From CBDCWQ01 sp965223435 (lineage in GTDB: Bacteria; Myxococcota; Kuafuiibacteriia; Kuafuiibacteriales; Kuafuiibacteriaceae): a DNA stretch of 64,000 bases. The stretch spans positions 310,001 to 374,000 of the forward strand of contig CBDCWQ010000001.1 of assembly GCA_965223435.1 (NCBI GenBank). Direction: 5' to 3'. Below are positions 53,116 to 62,023 of the stretch, in pieces; position 1 is the stretch's first letter, and every line of letters starts with the position of its first letter. Below the pieces are notes generated by a model. The model was not told the origin of the DNA. It ran no database searches and saw nothing but the letters and a program-made list of their open reading frames with translations. The translations under genes and the position numbers were made by a program.

Positions 53116-53988
53116 CTACTCGGTCGGATCATCGAACAGCGTCTGCCACAACCATACCCCAGCCGTCGCCAGCAAAATTGAGCCGCCGACGGCAAAGGCC
53201 ACATTCGCCCCCCGAGCGCTGCCGGCGGGGTCCGTAGACCCGTTGTCATCGCGAGCCCGAGACAACGAACTCAAACCCAAGATGGCCCCCGTCCCCATCG
53301 CGGCTGCGCCCATACCCGCACCGAGCCAAAGTGGCCAAGACGGCGGACCAGAAGCGGGCGGCTCCATGACACCGTCCATTTCCGTGCCGAAAAGGAGCGG
53401 GGTTGGCGTGGTGGGTGTGGCCACGCCGACGACATCTTCTGGGGAGGGCTCGCTTTGCTGACCGTCCGGGCCCAAGGTTTCGCCCCATTCTTCGGGTGCA
53501 CCAGGGCACGTCCATTCTTCGCGCTCCAGGGCCTCTCGAAATTGAGTCTTGACCGTTCGCTCTTTCACCCCTTGCAAAAACAACGACCGTGCACACTCGA
53601 AAAGCTCGCTTACGGTGCCGCGGTGCTCACGAGCATTCAAACGGAGATCACCGTCGAAATAAAACGCGCGCATAAACGCCGCCACCGCTTCCGGTCGTTT
53701 GTCTCGCGCATCGTAGATGATCCCTCGCTGACGATGCACTTTCGCCAGAAGGTTTGCGTTGGCGGTCAGATCTTTGGCCTCATCAAGAAGCACCTCTGCT
53801 TGGTCGAGCTCCCCCTGGCTGAACGCAAAAACTGCGGCTACCAGCTTCTCCCCAGCCTCGCTGGCCAAAACCGGCGAAGACCACGCCAAAGCCCCAAACA
53901 ACACCGCCAGGCACCCAGTCCGAGATAAACAGGCACGCACAAGTCCGGATCCAGGCACGATGCGGCATTGGAGTTGGGGTGGGGTCAT
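53116..53988 (-). CDS. Exported TPR-like protein with transmembrane helices
   Basis: Encodes 290 residues. ATG 53988 overlaps the kinase stop (ATGA) and has GGAGG 5 bp upstream, which supports this start. Residues 7-22 come from a copy of the palindromic repeat. A signal peptide follows (GCLAVLFGALAWSSPVLA), then helical TPR-like repeats (FSQGELDQAEVLLDEAKDL, HRQRGIIYDARDKRPEAVAAF), a Pro/Thr-rich linker and two C-terminal hydrophobic segments (LGAGMGAAAMGTGAILGL, VAFAVGGSILLATAGVWLW). TPR proteins often lie next to Ser/Thr kinases in Myxococcota. Substrate or partner unknown; role next to the kinase is inferred from co-translation. Confidence 0.8.
   Translation of the reverse strand: MTPPQLQCRIVPGSGLVRACLSRTGCLAVLFGALAWSSPVLASEAGEKLVAAVFAFSQGELDQAEVLLDEAKDLTANANLLAKVHRQRGIIYDARDKRPEAVAAFMRAFYFDGDLRLNAREHRGTVSELFECARSLFLQGVKERTVKTQFREALEREEWTCPGAPEEWGETLGPDGQQSEPSPEDVVGVATPTTPTPLLFGTEMDGVMEPPASGPPSWPLWLGAGMGAAAMGTGAILGLSSLSRARDDNGSTDPAGSARGANVAFAVGGSILLATAGVWLWQTLFDDPTE
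53926..53972. repeat. Partial copy of the palindromic element inside the TPR-like gene
   Basis: The 47 bp at 53926-53972 equal the reverse complement of 53042-53088 with 45 of 47 positions identical. It therefore duplicates the right arm of the 146-bp element in inverted orientation, 837 bp away, and encodes part of the N-terminus of the TPR-like protein. Confidence 0.85.
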
Positions 53989-55955
53989 TGGTCCTCCAAA
54001 TCTGCAATGAGTGGTATTTCGCGCGTTTCTCCGGGCTGTAGCGTGACCAGTTTCATGCTCGCCCGATAGCCCGCGGGCTTGATGCGAACGATGTGGGCCT
54101 TTTTGGCCTCGAGCCGAATCAGCGTGGGCGTGGGGCCAAGCTTCACGATCTTACCCACCGTAACCTCGGCCGGAAGCCGCCGACCACTGGTGGTTAACAC
54201 GGTCACCCGAACGTGCCCAAACTCAATCGGTGCAACCGGCATTTCAGCAGGCTTGGGCGGCTCGGGCGGGGTCGCAGTCGGGCGTTTGGAGGCCCTGCGC
54301 TTGAACTTGCGCTTCGGCCTCTTTTTCACGGGGCGCTTGGCCTCCTTGACGGGTACGGGCGCCACGGACCCTTCAATGTGGGCGGGATTCTTGGCCGGGG
54401 GGAGGGGGAGGGGGAGGGGAAGGGTTCGATCGGGGGCCGGTGGAGGCGCCACCTCTCGGCTCGAAAGCACGGGCGGAAGCTTCGGCACCGAGCGCTCGGG
54501 CTCGCTGGCTGCCGCCGGCTTGGTGACATGCCCACCGACCCGTCCCTGATGGAGTGGACTGGCCACAAAGGCAGGCCCACGGGTCACCAACCAAAGTCCG
54601 TAAACCGCAACCAGAAGGACAAAGATCGCAAAAAACCACAACACCGGTTTCGAACGTCGCGGCGCGGGCAACGGGAGGGCCCCGATGGTCCCGTCCAGCA
54701 CGACGTCGGTCGTCGGCACCACCGCGGGCAAGGGCTCCGCCAGGGGCAACGAATCGGGCCCCATCGAAGGCAACGACTGAGAAGCCGGAGGGATAGAGTG
54801 ACCGACCTCCGACGGAGCGAGTCCTGACATCGACTGACCCAGCGCGGATGAGGACTCGATAGCGCGTTCCGGCCCACTACGCGCTGCCGGTGCCTGGGTG
54901 TGGTCGGGCAAGGCCCCCAAAAAACCCTCCACCGAGTGGGCCTCATCGCGAAGGACCCTCGGTGATAGGCTCGCGCCGCCCGGATTGCCCCCGGGCTGCC
55001 GGCCTTCCATCAAAGGTGGGGTGCTTCCAAACTGGGTGGAGCACCAGGCGAGCAAAAACTCAAGGTGTTCGCGCACTGCCTGAACGCTGTCGGGCCTGCG
55101 CGCGGGGTCTTTTTCGAGCAACGTGTGAACAAAAGCCGCAATCGGATCCGGAATCGAAGGGTCGAGCTCCTTGATGGGCACCGGCGATTCGTGGATTTGC
55201 TTCAGAAGAACCGCGGCAGGCGAGTCGACCTCGAAGAGGCGACGCCCCACCAGCGCCTCATAGGCGATGGCCCCCAGGCTGTACAAATCGCTCCGCGGGT
55301 CGACCTCTTCACTTTTGGCCTGTTCTGGGGACATGTACGCAGGCGTTCCAAACACGGCACCCGCGACCGTCAGACCAGGCTGGTGGCTGAGTTTGGCGAT
55401 CCCAAAATCAAGAACCTTCACCACTTCATCGCTGCCGACCGTCACCAAAAACACATTGGCGGGCTTCAGGTCGCGGTGAACAATGCCGTAGCTGTGCGCC
55501 TCTTCTAAGGACGCGCAGATCTGCGACAAGATTCTCAGCGTTCGTTCGACCGACAACAAGCTCGTGCGCAATACGCGATTGAGAGGCTGTCCCTCGAGAA
55601 ACTCCGTGACCAAATAGAGACGACCGTCTGGGAAGGTCCCGATATCGATGAGTTTGAGGGTATTGGGATGCCTGAGTTGGGCAATGATCTTGGCTTCGTT
55701 CCGAAAGCGCTGGACGATGGTGTCGTCACCGAAAACTTCTTGGCTCAAGATCTTCACCGCGACGTCCCGGTTGACGTTGAGCTGCTGTGCTCGATAGATG
55801 GAGCCCATGCCCCCCGCGCCGATCTTCGCCTCGAGCTGGTAACGCCCCTCTAGCGTGATCCCCAGCAGGGGATCTGGAAATGTTTCGCCCGAACGTGTGA
55901 TCACGACCGACTCACTCCGCGACCCGCACGAGATTTTCGCCCCACAACTATGCAC
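53985..55955 (-). CDS. Ser/Thr protein kinase with C-terminal PEGA-like domain
   Basis: Encodes 656 residues. Kinase motifs in order: IGAGGMGSIYRAQQ (glycine loop), VAVKILSQ (Lys), HRDLKPANV (catalytic loop), DFGIAKL (DFG) and GTPAYMSPEQA (activation segment). A Pro/Ser linker leads to a hydrophobic segment (PVLWFFAIFVLLVAVYGLWLV) and a Lys/Arg/Pro-rich stretch, then a PEGA-like beta domain (HVRVTVLTTSGRRLPAEV). The kinase faces the cytoplasm and the PEGA-like part probably the periplasm. Start uncertain; ATG 55955 is the first, and a GTG within the next 20 codons is an alternative. The TPR-like gene follows with an ATGA overlap, so it may be the kinase's partner. Confidence 0.92.
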   Translation of the reverse strand: MHSCGAKISCGSRSESVVITRSGETFPDPLLGITLEGRYQLEAKIGAGGMGSIYRAQQLNVNRDVAVKILSQEVFGDDTIVQRFRNEAKIIAQLRHPNTLKLIDIGTFPDGRLYLVTEFLEGQPLNRVLRTSLLSVERTLRILSQICASLEEAHSYGIVHRDLKPANVFLVTVGSDEVVKVLDFGIAKLSHQPGLTVAGAVFGTPAYMSPEQAKSEEVDPRSDLYSLGAIAYEALVGRRLFEVDSPAAVLLKQIHESPVPIKELDPSIPDPIAAFVHTLLEKDPARRPDSVQAVREHLEFLLAWCSTQFGSTPPLMEGRQPGGNPGGASLSPRVLRDEAHSVEGFLGALPDHTQAPAARSGPERAIESSSALGQSMSGLAPSEVGHSIPPASQSLPSMGPDSLPLAEPLPAVVPTTDVVLDGTIGALPLPAPRRSKPVLWFFAIFVLLVAVYGLWLVTRGPAFVASPLHQGRVGGHVTKPAAASEPERSVPKLPPVLSSREVAPPPAPDRTLPLPLPLPPAKNPAHIEGSVAPVPVKEAKRPVKKRPKRKFKRRASKRPTATPPEPPKPAEMPVAPIEFGHVRVTVLTTSGRRLPAEVTVGKIVKLGPTPTLIRLEAKKAHIVRIKPAGYRASMKLVTLQPGETREIPLIADLEDQ

Positions 55956-56113
55956 CCCACCATGGCCAAGACACCGCGCAGCATCCCTCTACAAGGTACC
56001 GGGAGTCCATCGGAAAATGGGCGCTCATCGGGCCAAAAAGCCCCCTGGATCGGCCGAAACCTGGCCATCGTGCGGTTTGTGACGGAATAGGACAAAACCG
56101 ATCGCTTCGAATT

Positions 56114-58231
56114 TCAGGATTGAGGTGTTTTGCGCGGGGCATCGGAGGGCAAGGACTCGGCCTTAGGGCTTCGAACCATCGCCCCCGCTACAATCTCCGC
56201 AACGTCCAGAACTTCCACATCATCTTCGCGGTTTTCGTTTTTGATGCCATCCTCGAGCATGGTCATGCAAAACGGACAGGCGACGCCAATGACTTCAGCG
56301 TCGGTTTCGAGCGCCTGCCGCGTTCGCTCGTAATTGACCCGCGTGCCCGTGTGGTCTTCCATCCACATCTGCCCGCCCCCCGCGCCGCAGCAAAACGACC
56401 GCTCGCGATTGTGGTCCATCTCGACCACCTGAAGCTGCCTGACCGCCGCAAGCGACTGCCGGGGCGCCTCATACTCTTGGTTCCAACGCCCAAGATAACA
56501 GGGGTCGTGAAAGGTCAGCTTCTTGGCTTCGGTCTCCTTAAGCGTGATCCGCTCCCCCTCGAGGAGGTCTGCGATCAGCTGAGAGTGATGGATAACGTCA
56601 TAGTCCCCACCGAAGGCCGGGTACTCACGCCTCAGGGTATTGAGGCAATGGGGACACGCGGTCACGATTTTCTGAACCCCGAGTTCGTTGAGCGTCGCCA
56701 CGTTCTCTTGGGCCAACTCATCGAACATGTACTCGTTGCCCGTACGGCGGACCGGATCCCCGGTACATTTCTCCTTTTGACCAAGAATGGCATAGCGAAT
56801 ACCCGCCTGGTCGAGGATCTCTGCAAACGCCCGGACCACTTTTTGCGCCCGGTTGTCGAAACTTCCGGCACACCCTACCCAAAACAAGTACTCAAAAGAT
56901 TCCGCGTCCTCCGACCCACCCCAGTACTTGAGACCGCTGGCCTCAGCCCAAGCGGCCCGCTTGTCCGCTCCGATGCCCCAGGGATTGTAGTTGTTTTCGA
57001 TGTTCTTGTACGTGGTGGCCAGCTCCGGCGAGACCTCCCCTTCCATCAGCGCGAGGTGCCGGCGCATATCCATAATGGTATCGACGTGGTCGATGAGCAC
57101 CGGACACGCCTCCACGCATGCGCCGCATGTGGTGCAGGCCCACAGGACGTCGGCCGAGGTCTGGCCTGGCTTCCGGGTCTCCTCGCTGGCGGCAATGAGG
57201 GGAAGGGTCGCCTCGAAGTCGTCGGGCGCCCGCGAAAATTCAAAAATACCCCGTTCTGCCAAAAGCCGGTCCCCATTGATGTACAGGTTGTCTTTGACGT
57301 CGTGAATGACTTCCTGGGGTTTCAGAGGCTTTCCGGTATTGTTCGCCGGACAATACAGGTCGCATCGCCCGCACTCCGTGCACGCATAGGTGTCGAGCAA
57401 AGCCTTCCAGCTGAAATCCGTGACCTTGCCTACCCCGAACACTTCGGCATGCTCAAAATCGAGTCGGGAAAGGGCGCTTTTCGGCTTTTCACGCTCGCTG
57501 ACATAGATATTTGGAATGGCACCCAGAAGATGAAGATGCTTCGAATGAGGGATGTAGTTGAGAAAGGCCATCAGCACCACCGCGTGACCCCACCAGAAGG
57601 TCTCATACCAAAGCCCCCCGGCCGCTTCAGGTGCAACGTCTGCGAACCACCCCGCAACCATCGAGGACACCGGCAGCGCGTGCCCATGAAGAGCCACGTC
57701 GCTGTGCTGCCCCACCAATCCAAAGGCCATCGCCAAAAAATAGGTCACCATCACCGAGGTGATCAGTCCCAAAATGCGAAACGCATCGACCGACTGGTAC
57801 GCGATATGCTTGGGGCGAACGACAACCCGCCGAAACACCGCAAACACCACCGCAAACAAGACCAAAAATGCCATCACGTCGCCGCCTATGAGGATGGCGC
57901 TGTAGACGGTGTCACCGAGAAATCCTAAAGAGAACGAGGGGATAATTCCGCGCACAATAAACTCGGTGTGCCCTACGGTGATGATCAGAAACGACCAGAA
58001 GAAGATCGCGTGGTTCCAGCCAAAACGCTCCCTCAGAACCCGCCGCTGAAAAAAGACCAGGTAGATAACCTGACCGATGCGGTCCACCGGGTCCGAGAAC
58101 AAGCCACCCCGGTCCTGACCAAGCCGAACCAGTCGGGCCAAGCGCCAGCACGACCACCCGAAAAAACCCATGGACAGTGAAAAGAAGGCCGCAAACAAAA
58201 ACGGCTTCAGCATAGGATAAGACAGCGACAT
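56114..58231 (-). CDS. Membrane Fe-S oxidoreductase of CCG type (EMO-like)
   Basis: Encodes 705 residues from ATG 58231, with GGAG 6 bp upstream; the upstream open frame is not conserved. The N-terminal third has several membrane helices like nitrate reductase gamma/cytochrome b subunits. Two ferredoxin motifs follow (CTECGRCDLYCP and CTTCGACVEACP), then two CCG domains (CTGDPVRRTGNE...TACPHCLN and HDPCYLG...FCCGAGGGQMW). This architecture occurs in ETF:menaquinone oxidoreductases and heterodisulfide-reductase-like proteins, which pass electrons from acyl-CoA dehydrogenases or ETF to quinone. No etfAB gene is adjacent. Location: cytoplasmic membrane. Confidence 0.88.
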   Translation of the reverse strand: MSLSYPMLKPFLFAAFFSLSMGFFGWSCWRLARLVRLGQDRGGLFSDPVDRIGQVIYLVFFQRRVLRERFGWNHAIFFWSFLIITVGHTEFIVRGIIPSFSLGFLGDTVYSAILIGGDVMAFLVLFAVVFAVFRRVVVRPKHIAYQSVDAFRILGLITSVMVTYFLAMAFGLVGQHSDVALHGHALPVSSMVAGWFADVAPEAAGGLWYETFWWGHAVVLMAFLNYIPHSKHLHLLGAIPNIYVSEREKPKSALSRLDFEHAEVFGVGKVTDFSWKALLDTYACTECGRCDLYCPANNTGKPLKPQEVIHDVKDNLYINGDRLLAERGIFEFSRAPDDFEATLPLIAASEETRKPGQTSADVLWACTTCGACVEACPVLIDHVDTIMDMRRHLALMEGEVSPELATTYKNIENNYNPWGIGADKRAAWAEASGLKYWGGSEDAESFEYLFWVGCAGSFDNRAQKVVRAFAEILDQAGIRYAILGQKEKCTGDPVRRTGNEYMFDELAQENVATLNELGVQKIVTACPHCLNTLRREYPAFGGDYDVIHHSQLIADLLEGERITLKETEAKKLTFHDPCYLGRWNQEYEAPRQSLAAVRQLQVVEMDHNRERSFCCGAGGGQMWMEDHTGTRVNYERTRQALETDAEVIGVACPFCMTMLEDGIKNENREDDVEVLDVAEIVAGAMVRSPKAESLPSDAPRKTPQS

Positions 58232-58508
58232 GTTTCGCTCCGAAGTATCTCCGGTTGGAACCAGAGCGCAACTTATGCCCAATCCCGCCCGCCCCTTCGC
58301 TTGGCCCTCCCCCACCCGTGAGCCGCGGATTCCCAAGAGCCAGGAACACCGAAAGCGGAAAACCCGAACGTACCTTTGGGATGTGCTCCAGAGACTGACC
58401 ACAAAGGGTTTTCAGGCGCGCAGAGAAGGGCCAGCGTGCTTTCCACGGAACGGCGTGGGCACTGGAGGCCGTGCGAGGAGACGGGTTACCGGCAACCGCC
58501 TCCGGTGC

Positions 58509-59831
58509 TCAGCGCTGCTCGACCGAGATGGGAGCCTGAGCTTGGGGGGCTTGAGGCCGTTCGGGTTTCTTGGACGGCCGAGTGCGACCCGCGGAAGGCG
58601 GTTTGGGCTTAGAGGCCGAGCCGGATTTCGGCGGGGTCTTGCGGGTCCCCGTCTTCTTCCCCTCGACCGCCTTTTGCCGCGCGCGCCGCTCTCGGGTGAT
58701 CTTTTCAGAACACAGCGCATCCACCGTGCGGTAAAAAACCTGACGGTTTGGTGCGAAACCATACTCCGCTTCCCATTCCGACATCTGCTTGGCCGCATGT
58801 TTCCTTCGCGTGCCATCGGTCGCCAGGACCTGTATCTCGTCTGCCAGACCCTCAACGTCGCCGGGTTCGACCCACGACACCACCGACCGCCCCCCAAACA
58901 GGCGGTCCAGACATAGGGTGCGGGGAACGATGGTTGGAACCCCGACAGACACCGCAGCCAGAAGCGCCCGCGGAAGGCCCGCCTTCGAGAGAACGTCCTC
59001 CGCGGTCACCACCGCCAGGTGGGCTCCCCGAAGGCTCTCGAGCAAATCGGCATCGCTCGTCAACGCCCGCCAACTGACCTCCACACCCGACGTGCGGTGA
59101 TCCGCCTCGGCGGCTCCGATAACCTCAGGACGACCCACCACCGTCGGCGCAAGCGGAACATCCCGCGCCGCCAAGCGATCCACCGCCGACAGACACCAAG
59201 GAAGATCGGAGGCTTGGGCCACGTGCACCACCAAGCGCGCCGGGGTACCGCTCGGAAGACGAGGACCTTTTTTGCGCCGCACAAAAAACTCAGGGCTCAC
59301 CGAAGACACCACGATGCCCAGCTTTCGGGCCCGCACGCCCCGCGCCAGCAACGCATCGTATTGGGCCGGATGCGCAGCCACCAAAGCGTCCGCGAGCTCG
59401 ACCCCAGCGACCCTCGCCACCCCGCCACCGACCCCCACCAGGCCCTCGACCGCGGAGCCATCCCACGCGCTCACGTCGATCAAGGTTTTGGGGCCCGCAA
59501 GGCTGGCCAGCACGCGAGGCAACACCCATCCCTTCGCCGCGTGAATCACGGCGACGTCAAACGGGCGCTGAAGATGCGCCCGCAACACCGACAAAAAGGG
59601 GGCCGCGCGCGACCACACGCCCGGCGCCCAAGACCGAAGACCGCGGGATGCCGCGCGCGCAGGGACCGGAAGATGGTGCAGCCGAGGAGCCTCAGCGCTT
59701 TCGTCGGAGGCCGCCTCGGGGGCGAACACCACCACGTCGTCCCCCCGCGCGGCCAGAAGCTCCGCCTGGGCGCACATCCTGAGATTCGATCCGAAGGGGG
59801 CATCGTCGACCATCGCTATCCGAAGCGGCAT
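58509..59831 (-). CDS. Glycosyltransferase, GT4-like, with basic C-terminal tail
   Basis: Encodes 440 residues from ATG 59831. The N-terminus MPLRIAMVDDAPFGSNLRMCAQAE is the nucleotide-sugar Rossmann start (GT-B fold), and the C-terminal part shows SKAGLPRALLAAVSVGVPTIVP followed by LADEIQVLA as in GT4 retaining enzymes. The last 70 residues are a Lys/Pro/Arg-rich tail without family precedent that I know. The sugar donor and acceptor are unknown. It is divergent from the LptF/G-like gene with a 36-bp gap. Confidence 0.8.
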   Translation of the reverse strand: MPLRIAMVDDAPFGSNLRMCAQAELLAARGDDVVVFAPEAASDESAEAPRLHHLPVPARAASRGLRSWAPGVWSRAAPFLSVLRAHLQRPFDVAVIHAAKGWVLPRVLASLAGPKTLIDVSAWDGSAVEGLVGVGGGVARVAGVELADALVAAHPAQYDALLARGVRARKLGIVVSSVSPEFFVRRKKGPRLPSGTPARLVVHVAQASDLPWCLSAVDRLAARDVPLAPTVVGRPEVIGAAEADHRTSGVEVSWRALTSDADLLESLRGAHLAVVTAEDVLSKAGLPRALLAAVSVGVPTIVPRTLCLDRLFGGRSVVSWVEPGDVEGLADEIQVLATDGTRRKHAAKQMSEWEAEYGFAPNRQVFYRTVDALCSEKITRERRARQKAVEGKKTGTRKTPPKSGSASKPKPPSAGRTRPSKKPERPQAPQAQAPISVEQR

Positions 59832-59867
59832 AGACTCTGCCTGTACCCCACCGTAGCCTCTCGGGCC

Positions 59868-60992
59868 ATGGCCGAAAACCAAGACCGATCGGTGCGAACC
59901 CCATGGTTTGGCCTCTTCGCCCGACAGCTCCTGGGGCGAACCAGCCTCCACGTCCTCGTAGCCCTCCTTGCGGGGATCGCGTTGTTCTCGGTGATCGAGT
60001 TTGTGGAAGCCGGAAACCAAGCCTCCGCGTCGGCGTCGCCATGGGATCTGACAAAGCTGGTGCTCCTGAGTACCCCCCTCATGTTCCAGGAGATCTGTGG
60101 GGTCATGGTCCTGATCGGCGCCGCCACGGGAATCTCAGGCTTTTTCCGGCGACAGGAGATGGGTGCCATGATGGCGGCCGGCGCAGGTCCCACCATGCTG
60201 CTCAAGGCGGGCGTCGTTCTGGGGATCGTTTGCGCCCTGGTCTATGGGGCCGTCACCGAATGGGTGGTTCCGCATGCCCGCGCACAAGTCGCGTCCCTCA
60301 AACGAACCGTCGGCCTTGGCCATCGGATTCGAGGAGAAAAACAGCAAAAATGGTTTCGGGGGCAAGATCGCATCTTTCGGGTCGAAGCACTCGGTGACCC
60401 CGGCGCCCACACCCTGCTTGGGGTCCTCATCCTCCATACCCAGGGGGGCCGAATTCGGGATCGCTGGGAATTGGATCGGATGGTCTACGAGGACCAGAGC
60501 TGGCGCGCCTCGGGCCTCACCCACATCCATTTCGAGGATGAAGCGCTCAAAACCACCCGATCCACCACCGAGGTGTTTTCGCTGCCCGAGGTTCCCAGCG
60601 ACTTTCTCCACAGTGTCGGCATCCCCGGGCACCTCTCGTTTCGCACCCTGTACCGGTCCACCCTCGCCCGCGAACGACTCGGACAACCCTCAACCCTTCA
60701 CCGCCTCGAGCTCTATCGCCGGCTTACCCTACCCATCACCCTGGCTCTGGCGGTCGCCCTTGTCGCCGGGCTGTTGTTCCTCTTGCCTTTCCACCCCACC
60801 ACGGCTCAGGCGATGGGAATCGGTGCAACCCTTGGATTTTTCGTGTGGATTCTCGATGAGCTGGCCCGCGCGCTCGGCAGCACTTCAGCCCTGCCGCCGT
60901 GGGCCGCAGGGCAAGTGGGGCTGGCGGCGATCGCGGTCTCTGCCGGATGGACCTGGTTTCGCACCCTTAGGAATGACGCGAACTCTTCTTGA
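59868..60992 (+). CDS. LptF/LptG-family lipopolysaccharide export permease
   Basis: Encodes 374 residues from ATG 59868. Three N-terminal and three C-terminal membrane segments (LHVLVALLAGIALFSVIEFV; LLKAGVVLGIVCALVYGAV; LALAVALVAGLLFLLPF) surround a periplasmic beta-jellyroll, as in YjgP/YjgQ. LptF/LptG with LptB2 extract LPS from the inner membrane. Only one of the two permeases is in view, so F or G cannot be decided. The gene starts 36 bp from the divergent glycosyltransferase and ends 33 bp before atpG. Confidence 0.86.
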   Translation: MAENQDRSVRTPWFGLFARQLLGRTSLHVLVALLAGIALFSVIEFVEAGNQASASASPWDLTKLVLLSTPLMFQEICGVMVLIGAATGISGFFRRQEMGAMMAAGAGPTMLLKAGVVLGIVCALVYGAVTEWVVPHARAQVASLKRTVGLGHRIRGEKQQKWFRGQDRIFRVEALGDPGAHTLLGVLILHTQGGRIRDRWELDRMVYEDQSWRASGLTHIHFEDEALKTTRSTTEVFSLPEVPSDFLHSVGIPGHLSFRTLYRSTLARERLGQPSTLHRLELYRRLTLPITLALAVALVAGLLFLLPFHPTTAQAMGIGATLGFFVWILDELARALGSTSALPPWAAGQVGLAAIAVSAGWTWFRTLRNDANSS

Positions 60993-61025
60993 CCCCGTTT
61001 CCCGGGTGACTTATCGCGCCCAGCC

Positions 61026-62018
61026 ATGGCGACGCTGCGCGACCTTCGCAAGCGCCTCAAGGCTGTCAAGAACACCGAAAAGATCACGAAAGCCATGAAA
61101 ATGGTGGCGGCCTCGAAACTTCGTCGGGCGCAAAACGCGATCCTCCAGGCCCGGCCTTATGCGCTCCGCATGAACGAAGTGCTTCAGCACGTGGTATCCA
61201 CGGCCGACGTATCGGCCCATCCTCTTTTGGCCTATCGGGTCCCCCGGCGGGTCGAAGTGGTGGCAATGTCCTCGAATCGAGGCCTGTGCGGGAGCTTCAA
61301 CGCCCACATCATCCGCTCGACCGAACGGTTCCTCACCGAAAACGAGCACGGCTACGACCAGATCCACTTATCCACCATCGGCAAAAAGGGACAGGATCAC
61401 TTTCGCAGAAAAGGCGTCTCGCTTCGGGCCAACTACGACAACGTTTGGGAAGACCTCGACTTCGAAACCGCCAACCGGATCGCGGTCGATTTGTCCGAAC
61501 GTTTTCGCGGAGGTGAACTCGATGCCGTGTATCTCCTCTACAACGAGTTCAAGAGTGCCATCTCTCAAAACGTCACGCTCAAGCAATTGCTCCCCATTCG
61601 GCCCCTGGATGAATGGCGCGAAACCCGGGCCGCCAAAGTGGGCGAACTCGCCTCCATTTCCGGAGACGCGCGCGCGGCCGCCGGCCTAGACGAGGATCTC
61701 AGCAGACCCGAAGCCGCCCAAGCCTGGGACGAACCCATCGACACCGCGCAAGAGGGCTACGAGCACATCTTCGAACCTGGCCGCCAAGAAGTGCTCGACG
61801 AGCTTCTTCCCCAGCACCTCGCGGTCCAGATTTGGCGCGCCCTCCTCGAGTCGACGGCGGCGGAGCACGGCGCCCGCATGAGTGCCATGGATGCCGCTTC
61901 AAGGAACGCCAAAGACATGATCGGAAAGCTCACGCTGCACGTGAATCGGGCACGCCAAGCCGCGATCACCCGAGAACTGATGGAGATCGTGAGCGGCGCC
62001 GAGGCCCTCAAGGCCTGA
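61026..62018 (+). CDS. atpG: F-type ATP synthase gamma subunit
   Basis: Encodes 330 residues. The N-terminus MATLRDLRKRLKAVKNTEKITKAMKMVAASKLRRAQ and the C-terminus ASRNAKDMIGKLTLHVNRARQAAITRELMEIVSGAEAL are the gamma-subunit coiled coil. The length exceeds the usual 285-295 residues because of an insertion around residues 200-245 (RETRAAKVGELASISGDAR...IDTAQEGYEHIFEPG). This insertion lies in the globular domain. No other atp gene is in the window, so atpG is separated from the rest of the synthase operon, between a permease and mpl. Confidence 0.93.
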   Translation: MATLRDLRKRLKAVKNTEKITKAMKMVAASKLRRAQNAILQARPYALRMNEVLQHVVSTADVSAHPLLAYRVPRRVEVVAMSSNRGLCGSFNAHIIRSTERFLTENEHGYDQIHLSTIGKKGQDHFRRKGVSLRANYDNVWEDLDFETANRIAVDLSERFRGGELDAVYLLYNEFKSAISQNVTLKQLLPIRPLDEWRETRAAKVGELASISGDARAAAGLDEDLSRPEAAQAWDEPIDTAQEGYEHIFEPGRQEVLDELLPQHLAVQIWRALLESTAAEHGARMSAMDAASRNAKDMIGKLTLHVNRARQAAITRELMEIVSGAEALKA

Positions 62019-62023
62019 TTTTC

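Noticed and set aside
56120..57928. 602-codon plus-strand ORF opposite the Fe-S oxidoreductase
   Set aside because: It is the antisense shadow of a gene with clear ferredoxin and CCG motifs; its translation is basic and low in complexity.
59019..59867. Long N-terminal extension of the LptF/G frame
   Set aside because: The extension overlaps the glycosyltransferase in antisense and is Arg/His rich; the ATG at 59868 starts the conserved fold.
61613..62023. N-terminal extension of the mpl frame into atpG
   Set aside because: It overlaps atpG in another frame; the Mpl fold starts directly at ATG 62024.
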